From positions 1 through 30,090 of the forward strand of contig CAYOVP010000022.1 of assembly GCA_964407495.1 (NCBI GenBank): DNA of 30,090 bases. Reading direction: 5' to 3'. Every line of letters begins with the position of its first letter. The first letter of the stretch is position 1. Origin of the DNA: JAJRZX01 sp964407495 (GTDB lineage Bacteria > Desulfobacterota > GWC2-55-46 > JADFVP01). Shown here piece after piece: positions 23,941 to 30,090 of the stretch. A program made the translations under genes and the position numbers. The notes under the pieces were generated by a model. The model ran no database searches. It worked only from the letters and a program-made list of their open reading frames with translations, and was not told where the DNA came from.

Positions 23941-24417
23941 TCACCTCGCTTTCGATTTCCTGTAGGCTTCAAGGGCCTTGTCCCGGAGTTGCCCCTTTGG
24001 CGAGGCCTTCTTCCTCTTTTTCTTCAGAGGCGGCAACCCCATGTAGGCCCTTACCTCCTCGCCGAGCGAGTCTTCTGGTATGGGATCTGGCAAGGACAGG
24101 AACTCTCCCTGGGGGAATGTGATACCTGCATCACGAAGCCCCCTGTGGGCCCGCAGGCAGTCTTCCATGCGGCGAAGGAGGTCTTCCTCTACTGGCAGGA
24201 GGGGGACCCACTTGTCACGCCAGTACCTTATGGCCGCCTCCTTCAGGTCCGTGACCCTTACGGTCTGGATCAGCCTCACCCCGCCATCGTACTCTGTGAA
24301 CTGCCTGTTCCACATCCAGAACTCGCCGATGAATTCGCCCTGCCAGGCAATACCTCCGCGCAGGTCCGAGGCAAGGGGATAGAACCCTCTCTTTACCGGA
24401 ATCGCAGTCCCTCTCAT
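23941..24417 (-). CDS. Phage protein of unknown function
   Basis: A 158-residue protein with ATG 24417 behind AGGGAGTAGAG. The N-terminal half contains aromatic-rich segments (GEFIGEFWMWNRQFTEYDGG); the C-terminal part (about 120-158) is highly basic (LPPLKKKRKKASPKG). It follows the major capsid gene after a 160-bp gap with a strong hairpin. No family is recognised. The position would fit a head-completion or capsid-associated protein. Confidence 0.6.
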   Translation of the reverse strand: MRGTAIPVKRGFYPLASDLRGGIAWQGEFIGEFWMWNRQFTEYDGGVRLIQTVRVTDLKEAAIRYWRDKWVPLLPVEEDLLRRMEDCLRAHRGLRDAGITFPQGEFLSLPDPIPEDSLGEEVRAYMGLPPLKKKRKKASPKGQLRDKALEAYRKSKAR

Positions 24418-24534
24418 CTCTACTCCCTACTTGCAAGTGAGTGTATGCAAGATTCCAAAAAAACATTCTCTAAGGGCCTCGGGCCACACGTAGCATGCGG
24501 ACAGGCCATTCAGAAGGTAAATAACAAGGTGTGG

Positions 24535-24553
24535 GAGGGGCTTTTGGCCCCTC
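24535..24553 (-). terminator. Hairpin downstream of the major capsid gene
   Basis: GAGGGGC (24535-24541) and GCCCCTC (24547-24553) form a perfect 7-bp stem with a 5-nt loop, 28 bp after the capsid stop codon. The minus strand continues CCACACCTTGTTATTT, so the U-run is weak and delayed. It may be a partial terminator or 3' stabiliser that gives more capsid mRNA than downstream mRNA. Confidence 0.5.
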
Positions 24554-24580
24554 GCCACTGGTTCCGCATAGGGATCCGTC

Positions 24581-25444
24581 CTACTCGTGAACCGTTATTA
24601 TCTTCACCCCTCCTCCAGCGTCAGGGTTGACGCATCCGTGGCCGTAGACCGCGGTTACGACAATTTCCGTAGCGCGAAGCGAGGCGTCCCTCTGGAGTTC
24701 CGTCTTTGCCCCTGTCTTGAGGACAAAGGCCAGGCCCGACTGGTTGCCCATTGGCATCATCACGCCCTGCCTGTCTACATTGAGGTTGACAGAGGCACAG
24801 TTAGTGGACTGGAAGATGTCCACACCGTAGAGGCTCGCCATTGCGCCTATGTCACTTGCCGGCGCCGAGGCCCCGCCCCAGACAGCGCCCGTGGTGGCGG
24901 CCAGGGCCGTCCTCAGGCCGTGGACCTGTATGGGGTGCAGTACTGCCACAAAGGGGCCCTTGGCATTGCCCAGTTCCAGGGTATAGAGGGCCTGGAGAAA
25001 GTCGGCTTCTGTGATTGGGGCGCCAGAGGTGCCCACTGCGTTGGTGAAACTCGAGGCCGCAAAGAGCAGATCACTGTCTATCTTGCTGGCAAGGGCCTTG
25101 CCCAGTTCTGCGGCATAGGGCTCGAGACCGCCGAGCACGGAACTGTTGAGGAGCATGTCCGTCACAGTGATCATGATGCCGGCCTCATCGGCAGTGATTG
25201 CCGTGGAGGTGGTGTTCACAGCGGTATTGCTCATGTCCGTGGCCTCGGTGAGGTCCGCGGCGGCGAGCATGGGCCACTTGGGGAAGTCCACCGTAAGGGT
25301 GCTGTCTCCGCTTATGTCCGCAAGACGCACGAGGGGCGGCATTACGGAGTCGGCGTAGGCCGCGTCGATGACGAGCCTGGAGACGATTTCCGCGGCTATG
25401 AGCTCACCTGCGCTGAGCGCCGCCGAGGTTACTTCATTTGCCAT
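24581..25444 (-). CDS. Major capsid protein (HK97 fold)
   Basis: A 287-residue protein directly after the scaffold gene, the usual capsid position. It starts MANEVTSAALSAGELIAAEIVS and has segments common in HK97-fold capsids: DISGDSTLTVDFPKW, ITADEAGIMITVTDMLL, ALASKIDSDLLFAAS, GPFVAVLHPIQVHGLR and LYGVDIFQSTNC. The AGGAGG site 9 nt before ATG 25444 is near-perfect, fitting high expression. The N-terminus has no long helical delta domain, in agreement with a separate scaffold protein. A hairpin follows the gene. Confidence 0.85.
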   Translation of the reverse strand: MANEVTSAALSAGELIAAEIVSRLVIDAAYADSVMPPLVRLADISGDSTLTVDFPKWPMLAAADLTEATDMSNTAVNTTSTAITADEAGIMITVTDMLLNSSVLGGLEPYAAELGKALASKIDSDLLFAASSFTNAVGTSGAPITEADFLQALYTLELGNAKGPFVAVLHPIQVHGLRTALAATTGAVWGGASAPASDIGAMASLYGVDIFQSTNCASVNLNVDRQGVMMPMGNQSGLAFVLKTGAKTELQRDASLRATEIVVTAVYGHGCVNPDAGGGVKIITVHE

Positions 25445-25509
25445 ATCTTGACCTCCTAAAAACAGATAAAAGAAGACTTCAAACTACAGGGAGGCAACCT
25501 GCCGTGGGA

Positions 25510-26187
25510 TTACCTGCCGGGAGCGCCGAAGCGCCTCTTCCTCGCATCGAGGAAGGGATTCTTCACGTCCCTGAACCTGTAAACCTGGCCGGCAGAGCCA
25601 TGGATATTGATGCCCTCGCGAAGTACCCTGTCGAGTTCCTCGCGCGACATGCTCCGCCAGACCGTGGGGTCTGCAAGACTGGGGCGGCCTGTAACGGCGT
25701 TGCCAAAGCCTGCGCCAGTGGACCCAGCGCCTGGCGCGCCAGTCGAGCGCAGGTGATGAGGACGTTCGCTTAGCCAGGTTGATATGAACTCGTCAACCCC
25801 TACGGGATAACCGGCGTCGTTTATCTTTGCCGAGCCCGAAGAATTGACAACAACGATATTCCCCTCGTCGTCCATCCTCACCCTGTCCTCCAGGAGTTTT
25901 ACTATCTCCTCGCCGTCCACGACGTTATACCTGGAGACAGCCTTAAGGAGGGCAAGTCTCTTCTTCTCCTCCTTGAGCCCCTCTATCTCGCGCCTCAGAC
26001 CCTCTACGTCCTCTCTGGCGCCACGCGACCGCTGGGCCTTTTGAAAGGCCTTTCTGTAGGATTCGTCTATGAGTTCCTGCACCCTTCTCTGTTGCTCGGG
26101 CGTAAAGGCCACCTTGCCAGTGGAACCCTCGGAACCGCTACCCCTTGCATCTCCTTTTTCCGGCATATTCGCTTCAGTATTCTCCAT
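25510..26187 (-). CDS. Capsid scaffolding protein
   Basis: A 225-residue protein. The ATG at 26187 has AGGAGG 9 nt upstream, which decides the start over an in-frame codon at 26205. An acidic/Gly-rich N-terminus is followed by a long helix/coiled coil (about residues 30-85: RRVQELIDESYRKAF, EGLRREIEGLKEEKKR) and a C-terminal region with Gly/Ser linker and a basic end (DARKRRFGAPGR). Basic C-termini bind capsid protein in other scaffolds. It sits between portal and capsid. I see no protease motif. Confidence 0.75.
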   Translation of the reverse strand: MENTEANMPEKGDARGSGSEGSTGKVAFTPEQQRRVQELIDESYRKAFQKAQRSRGAREDVEGLRREIEGLKEEKKRLALLKAVSRYNVVDGEEIVKLLEDRVRMDDEGNIVVVNSSGSAKINDAGYPVGVDEFISTWLSERPHHLRSTGAPGAGSTGAGFGNAVTGRPSLADPTVWRSMSREELDRVLREGINIHGSAGQVYRFRDVKNPFLDARKRRFGAPGR

Positions 26188-26312
26188 GATAAGAAACCTC
26201 CTCATGTCTCGTCCCCCGTCTCAGGCCTTCTCCGCATACCGGTAAAGACCTTCCTGCCGTGCCGTCTGGTAGAGGCCATGCGTACGGGGTAAACACAGGC
26301 CTCCGGGCAGTA

Positions 26313-26618
26313 TCAGAACAACCTCTTCGTTGCCCCGCTCAGGAACCCGAGCGTCTTTTTCCTGTCCAGAAGGGCCCTCACAACCTTCTGACAAACAAGG
26401 GACCGTTCGCTGAAAGAGAGTCTTTGCCAGTCCTCTTTGTCTATGGCCGTAAGTATGGCCCTCCTGGCCTCGTCCCAGATGGTGCTGGTAATCCTGTAGG
26501 CCTCGGATATGCTTATGCCATGTGCGGCGGATATCTTCTTCGCCGTCTCAAAGGCCTCCATGTCGGTAAATTTTCCGCTTGCCACATCTCCCATCTCACC
26601 ACCGCGCATTCTTCTCAC
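26313..26618 (-). CDS. Small helical phage protein between portal and scaffold
   Basis: A 101-residue protein with alternating helices (AFETAKKISAAHGISISEAYRITSTIW). The GTG start at 26618 overlaps the portal stop (GTGA), with GGGAGAG seven bases upstream. ATG codons nine and 24 bases further in are alternatives. The segment SISEAYRITSTIWDEARR hints at a helical bundle. I do not recognise the family. A head-assembly role is inferred from position only. Confidence 0.6.
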   Translation of the reverse strand: MRRMRGGEMGDVASGKFTDMEAFETAKKISAAHGISISEAYRITSTIWDEARRAILTAIDKEDWQRLSFSERSLVCQKVVRALLDRKKTLGFLSGATKRLF

Positions 26619-27994
26619 CTTCGGTCTCTCCCTGCATATGATGAGCCGCTTTCATCTATCTCCTCCATGATGCGCGTCCTCGTCTCATCTGCCACCTTGG
26701 GGAGCACAGTGGAGGCTATCTTCTTCTGGAGTTCCTTCTGGAAGGTCGCCGAGTCCACCACCGCTGACTGTGCCTTCAAGGCACTCTCCAGTTCGCGGGC
26801 CATGTCCCTCACGGAAAAATCATCGGGATAGTTGATGCTACCGTCAAAACGACCGCCATACCACCTGGCCCAGAGGTCGAGCACCATGGTCTCTGCCTGT
26901 TCAATGTTGTCGGCCTTCTCGCTGAGGGTAGCGTAGAGTTGCTGGTACTCGAGTTCTATGGCTACGCCCGAGCGAAGACGCGAGAAGTCCTCTGTAGACT
27001 TCACGCCACCGAGTTTGGCTATCCGAAGTATCTCGGCTATGTCCTGGCGGACCCATTCGCGTATCTCCGTAAGCGAAGAATGCGGGGCCTCGAGCCAGTA
27101 CGGCCTGGCGTTTGGCTCCGCCGGGTCGAACTGAAGGATATTTCGTGGACCTACGGCCTTGTCCTCCTCGAGGGCACCCTTGGCATAGGGCATGGCGAGC
27201 ATGGGAAAGGCCGTGTTCTCGATAATCTCCTTTGCGTCGCTACAGAGGTAATAGATGTTCTTGTTGATATCGGCTATGTCCTGAAGGTCCGAGGTGCCTA
27301 TCATCCTTATTCCCGAGCGCTTGTTGTACAGGGTCACCAAGGGGACCATGCCGAGGTCGTGCTCGCCGAACTCGCGGAGCACCGCCTCGCCGGCACTGGT
27401 ATCGGCCTCCCAGAGTTCCCAGGTATCGCGCCTCCATACCCTGTACCTGTCCTTGTCCTCCCGTATCTTTGCCATCTCGAGTACGGGTTTGCCGGAAGGC
27501 AACCTCGTAAACGACCAGTCGAGGAGGTTCTCCGGTGTAACGAGGCTGACATAGGGGCGTATGTCCTTGCTTATTGCGTCTGCGCGCGTAAGGGCGTAAC
27601 TCGTAGGGTTGTCCACCACGATGGATACCCTTCCGTACACGGAAGCGAAGCGCTGGGCCTCGCGCATGAACTGGGCGAAGTTCGACCCCTCGTGGTCTGC
27701 GTCCCGAAGAAAGGACCTGAAGAGGGGGTCGCCGGCAAGAGAGCCGAAGTGGCGCGTTGCGCTACGCCTGAAGAGATGGGAGACGAAAATATCGACTATG
27801 GGGCCGCAGTAATTGTAATAGTAGGATATCTCCTTTCTCCGCATGTAATTGGTGGAACTCTCGAAGGGGTGCTGAAGGAGATAATCGGCCTTCTTGTAGA
27901 GTGCGCCGCCAAGGTATGACCTGATGTAGAAAATCCATTCCCTGATCCAGGCATCATACTGGGGGTGTGTTTTCTCGAGTTCTTCTATGGTCAC
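26615..27994 (-). CDS. Portal protein
   Basis: A 459-residue protein between large terminase and capsid genes, of the usual size for portals. Sequence features fit the DUF4055-like portal family: YLLQHPFESSTNYMRRKEIS, a YYNYCGPIVDIFVSHLFR segment, VTPENLLDWSF, LVTLYNKRSG and the helical C-terminal crown (EYQQLYATLSEKADNIEQAE). The portal forms the dodecameric ring where the motor docks. It starts at GTG 27994 with AGAGGT upstream. It is separated from terL by 47 bp and overlaps the next gene by 4 bp. Confidence 0.85.
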   Translation of the reverse strand: MTIEELEKTHPQYDAWIREWIFYIRSYLGGALYKKADYLLQHPFESSTNYMRRKEISYYYNYCGPIVDIFVSHLFRRSATRHFGSLAGDPLFRSFLRDADHEGSNFAQFMREAQRFASVYGRVSIVVDNPTSYALTRADAISKDIRPYVSLVTPENLLDWSFTRLPSGKPVLEMAKIREDKDRYRVWRRDTWELWEADTSAGEAVLREFGEHDLGMVPLVTLYNKRSGIRMIGTSDLQDIADINKNIYYLCSDAKEIIENTAFPMLAMPYAKGALEEDKAVGPRNILQFDPAEPNARPYWLEAPHSSLTEIREWVRQDIAEILRIAKLGGVKSTEDFSRLRSGVAIELEYQQLYATLSEKADNIEQAETMVLDLWARWYGGRFDGSINYPDDFSVRDMARELESALKAQSAVVDSATFQKELQKKIASTVLPKVADETRTRIMEEIDESGSSYAGRDRR

Positions 27995-28041
27995 CGCATA
28001 ACCTCTTGTTTTTGTTATTGGTTTTTGTACGCCCAGGGGCC

Positions 28042-29310
28042 CTACTTGTAGAACCTCTTTGCAGGGTCGAACCTCGTGGTGCGAAGCGGGAATTCATACT
28101 CAATGAAGTACCCGAGGGCATCGGACGCATGGGTCCGCTCGAAGTTCGACTTGTCTATGGAAGCGCCATCACCTGTCCAGACAACGCTCTCGAAGTCCTT
28201 CTTCAGATACCTGCACCGGGGGTGGTGAAAGAGCCGCCGTTCCTCTCGTACGTTCTCGAGCATGCTATTGACGGCGTTCACCCTGTCCTTTACAGGGGGG
28301 TTACTGCGCCTGATGCGCTGAGTACTGAGGCCGAGTTCGGCGAGTATTACATAGTCCGTCTTTCCCGTGGTGCTCCTGGCCGAGCCCGCAGAGTCTCCGT
28401 AGACGATTATGCCGCCCTTGTGCGCTCCATACCTTCTCAGGAACTCACGCCCCATCTCCAGGGTGTTGGTGTTACGGAGCGCTATCTCGTCGAAGACAAA
28501 GACCTCTCTTCCGTTGGTCTGGGCCAGGACCCAGATGCAGGGGTCTACGTTGAAGTCGCAGGAGAGGACTATGGGAAGGGCCGGGTCGAGTTGTATCCGG
28601 CTGTCCATGTGTTTCTCGGCCTGGTACGCATAGTAGACCCTGCCGGTTGCGCCCTCGAAACTCGCCTCGAACTCCTGGCGGAAGGTGCGGGGGTCGAGGG
28701 TGCGGCGCGCTGATTCTATCTCGGCCGGCGGGAGGATATCGCTCGAGTTCCAGTGATAGAACCCCCAGTCCGGGTCCTCGCCCGAGCGTGCGTAGTCGGC
28801 GAGGTTCTTGAAGTGGTTGAACCCGTTGGGGACCCCTGTGAACCAGCACCATCCAGTCCTGTCGGCGAGGGCTGGCCTTATGTTCTCTGTCCAGGCCATT
28901 GGTCTCATGTCTGCGTACTCGTCGAGTACTCCTCCGTCCCAGGCAATGCCCTCAATCCTCTGTGGTCTGTCGAGCCCCACCACCCAGAGTTCGGTTGAAA
29001 AACGAGTCTTGATGCAGAGGTCACCCTCGTAGACCTTCTTCACCCATCTCTGTGGCACCATGGCCTTGAGGTCCTGCCAGAAGACCCGCTTTGCCTGGTC
29101 CCTCGTGGGGGCGGCGGCAAAGTACCTGGCGTCCTTCCATGGTTTCTTCTCGGCAAGCGCCATGACGAGCCGTCTCTTGGCAAGTTCCGTCTTTCCTGAC
29201 CGCCGCCCCGCCGCTACCACGGCAAAGCGCTTACCCTCGCTCCAGAGCCGCGTCTGCTCGCAATGGGGCCGTAAGGCATGCCATCTCCTCGATAATCTCC
29301 TCTGTATCAT
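28042..29310 (-). CDS. Large terminase subunit (packaging motor)
   Basis: A 422-residue TerL, the ATPase/nuclease that packages DNA. Walker A is AAGRRSGKTELAK (about residues 33-45) and Walker B is GGVLDEYAD. The C-terminal nuclease domain shows acidic residues in LSCDFNVDP, IIVYGDSAGS and HASDALGYF, as in RNase H-like terminase nucleases. ATG 29310 is preferred; a GTG at 29376 would lengthen the overlap. Even so, it overlaps terS by 80 bp, and the ribosome binding site is poor, so translation is probably coupled. Confidence 0.93.
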   Translation of the reverse strand: MIQRRLSRRWHALRPHCEQTRLWSEGKRFAVVAAGRRSGKTELAKRRLVMALAEKKPWKDARYFAAAPTRDQAKRVFWQDLKAMVPQRWVKKVYEGDLCIKTRFSTELWVVGLDRPQRIEGIAWDGGVLDEYADMRPMAWTENIRPALADRTGWCWFTGVPNGFNHFKNLADYARSGEDPDWGFYHWNSSDILPPAEIESARRTLDPRTFRQEFEASFEGATGRVYYAYQAEKHMDSRIQLDPALPIVLSCDFNVDPCIWVLAQTNGREVFVFDEIALRNTNTLEMGREFLRRYGAHKGGIIVYGDSAGSARSTTGKTDYVILAELGLSTQRIRRSNPPVKDRVNAVNSMLENVREERRLFHHPRCRYLKKDFESVVWTGDGASIDKSNFERTHASDALGYFIEYEFPLRTTRFDPAKRFYK

Positions 29311-29755
29311 TGGGCGCCAGTTCGGCCTCGATGGCTTCGAGGCCCCAGGCCTGTCTCTGTCCCCTGACCACAACACTTAATATGTCCCCCGCAAGTTTGA
29401 CTGCCTTGAGGTGTTCAAGACCCTTCTTTGGGTCTCTCTTCCTGAGACCGAGTTCCAGTTTTCTGCTGATGAGCGCCCAGAGCCTCCTGTGCTCTGAGGT
29501 AATCGTCTCCATGGTACGCAGAGGGTCGGAGAGCCCAGGAGGATATTCTTCTCTCTTCTCTTCTCTTGCCGTCTCTGTACTTCCATTCCTTATAGGGTCT
29601 TTGTCTGCAGGCGCATCTCTTTCAGGGGTTGCACTTGGGGCGTCCCTGTCTGCGGGTATTAGGGAGCCAAGTCCAGGACTGCCGAGGATATCTGCGCCAC
29701 ATGGGCTTTCCGCCACCCCCCTGACTGCTTGGTCCACGGCACCTTCTCCCATCAT
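29231..29755 (-). CDS. Small terminase subunit-like protein
   Basis: A 174-residue protein just upstream of TerL. ATG 29755 (or 29752) follows GAGGGTG; an in-frame start at 29842 would overlap the previous gene by 80 bp. Residues about 1-80 are low-complexity, rich in Pro, Ala, Asp and Glu; the C-terminal part is helical (SEHRRLWALISRKLELGL, EHLKAVKLAGDILSVV), as in TerS oligomerisation domains. No clear helix-turn-helix is seen, so DNA recognition is uncertain. Position and helical core support the call. Confidence 0.65.
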   Translation of the reverse strand: MMGEGAVDQAVRGVAESPCGADILGSPGLGSLIPADRDAPSATPERDAPADKDPIRNGSTETAREEKREEYPPGLSDPLRTMETITSEHRRLWALISRKLELGLRKRDPKKGLEHLKAVKLAGDILSVVVRGQRQAWGLEAIEAELAPNDTEEIIEEMACLTAPLRADAALERG

Positions 29756-29760
29756 CACCC

Positions 29761-29961
29761 TCAGATCCTCTCGAGCCCGTCGTGGTCGATACACTTGGAG
29801 AGCGGGTACAGACTTATATAAACATGACCGCACTCGAGACACCTCTCTGGTTCTCTCAAGAGGACCCTTGTCCGCCTGAGCCGCCTGTTACGGAACCAGT
29901 TGAGCCCTCCAGAGGGTATGGGTCCAGATCCAGCCCCGAACGGGTCGTACATCTCTTTCAT
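29761..29961 (-). CDS. Small Cys-rich protein at the head of the late operon
   Basis: A 66-residue protein starting at ATG 29961 behind AGGAGG, the best ribosome binding site nearby. It has a basic middle (WFRNRRLRRTRVLLREP) and a C-terminal CLECGHVYISLYPLSKC followed by DHD, a possible metal site of C-x2-C...C/D/H type. It lies just upstream of terS and could act in DNA binding or packaging. The family is not recognised. Confidence 0.6.
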   Translation of the reverse strand: MKEMYDPFGAGSGPIPSGGLNWFRNRRLRRTRVLLREPERCLECGHVYISLYPLSKCIDHDGLERI

Positions 29962-30090
29962 GGTTGCGACCTCCTGGTGTTTTTTTTTTCGCGTTATACA
30001 CTATGGTGTTTTTTTTCTACCCCTTTAGTCATAACTACCTGTATCACAAGGGAAAAAGACAATGATTTATTCTACCCCCACTTGGGACTG
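29962..30090 (-). promoter_or_regulatory. Leader of the late operon with two pairs of direct repeats
   Basis: No gene is visible. On the plus strand TGGTG followed by T8 or T10 occurs at 29975-29989 and 30004-30016, and TTCTACCCC occurs at 30015-30023 and 30070-30078. The region is much more AT-rich than the genes. A -10-like TATAAC lies on the minus strand near 29999-29994 but no matching -35 is seen. It may hold the late promoter or activator sites. Confidence 0.4.

Larger units (their letters stand above)
7990..30090 (-). mobile_element. Prophage, late region (head, tail, lysis), open at the right edge
   Basis: An unbroken run of minus-strand genes in canonical order (terminase, portal, scaffold, capsid, connectors, tail tube, chaperones, tape measure, tip, fibres, lysis) directly abuts host lpxC. 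There is no tail sheath or contractile baseplate gene, so a siphovirus is likely. All key structural genes are intact, which suggests a recently functional element. The left limit is approximate (between 7917 and 8009). No integrase, repressor or replication gene is in the window, so the element continues beyond 30090. Confidence 0.9.

Noticed and set aside
26939..27919. Plus-strand open frame of about 326 codons opposite the portal gene
   Set aside because: It is a shadow of the portal protein with no recognisable motif.

Overview
The window is a bacterial chromosome segment carrying a conserved host gene block (about 1-7.9 kb) that abuts the late (structural and lysis) half of a tailed-phage prophage (about 8-30 kb). 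Every gene I can support lies on the minus strand. The host is Gram-negative, because it has lpxC (lipid A synthesis) and lnt (lipoprotein N-acylation). The tRNA-Thr/Tyr/Gly/Thr-tuf order, the phoH-ybeY-lnt-prfB neighbourhood and the genome-encoded CCA ends fit a Desulfobacterota- or Nitrospirota-like lineage. That placement is inference and cannot be fixed from this sequence alone.

Host region, in the direction of transcription: a small DUF2905 membrane protein, apparently read as a leaderless mRNA from a consensus promoter at the prophage edge; lpxC with a clear intrinsic terminator; then phoH-ybeY-(dgkA-PAP2 fusion)-lnt-prfB. This last block resembles the E. coli ybeZ-ybeY-ybeX-lnt operon with a kinase/phosphatase fusion where the CorC-like gene would be. 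prfB keeps the classic +1 programmed frameshift. A strong promoter then drives tRNA-Thr(TGT), tRNA-Tyr(GTA), tRNA-Gly(TCC), tRNA-Thr(GGT) and tuf, of which only the first six codons are in the window.

Prophage region, in the direction of transcription from 30 kb down: a small Cys-rich protein, small and large terminase, portal, a small helical protein, scaffold, major capsid protein, three small unknown proteins, a decoration/fibre-like protein, and a 1075-residue multidomain SGNH-esterase surface protein. Then come a connector-like protein, a tail-terminator-like protein, the tail tube, tail assembly chaperones G and GT joined by a -1 frameshift, a short tape measure, and a tail-tip protein with two inserted jelly-roll modules. 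A beta-helix tail spike, a tail hub, a small distal tail protein and a lysis cassette (TM/coiled-coil protein, GH108 endolysin, single-TM microprotein, GTA-type holin) finish it. The order is that of a siphovirus with a long non-contractile tail. No sheath gene is seen. The early, lysogeny and integrase genes and the far attachment site lie outside the window.

The most notable observations are an excellent but previously unmarked -1 frameshift signal in the tail chaperone genes (slippery heptamer, 7-nt spacer, two-tier stem-loop), the giant esterase protein placed between head and connector genes, nested duplicated carbohydrate-binding-like folds in a tail protein, a very short tape measure, and a candidate leaderless gene at the phage/host junction.
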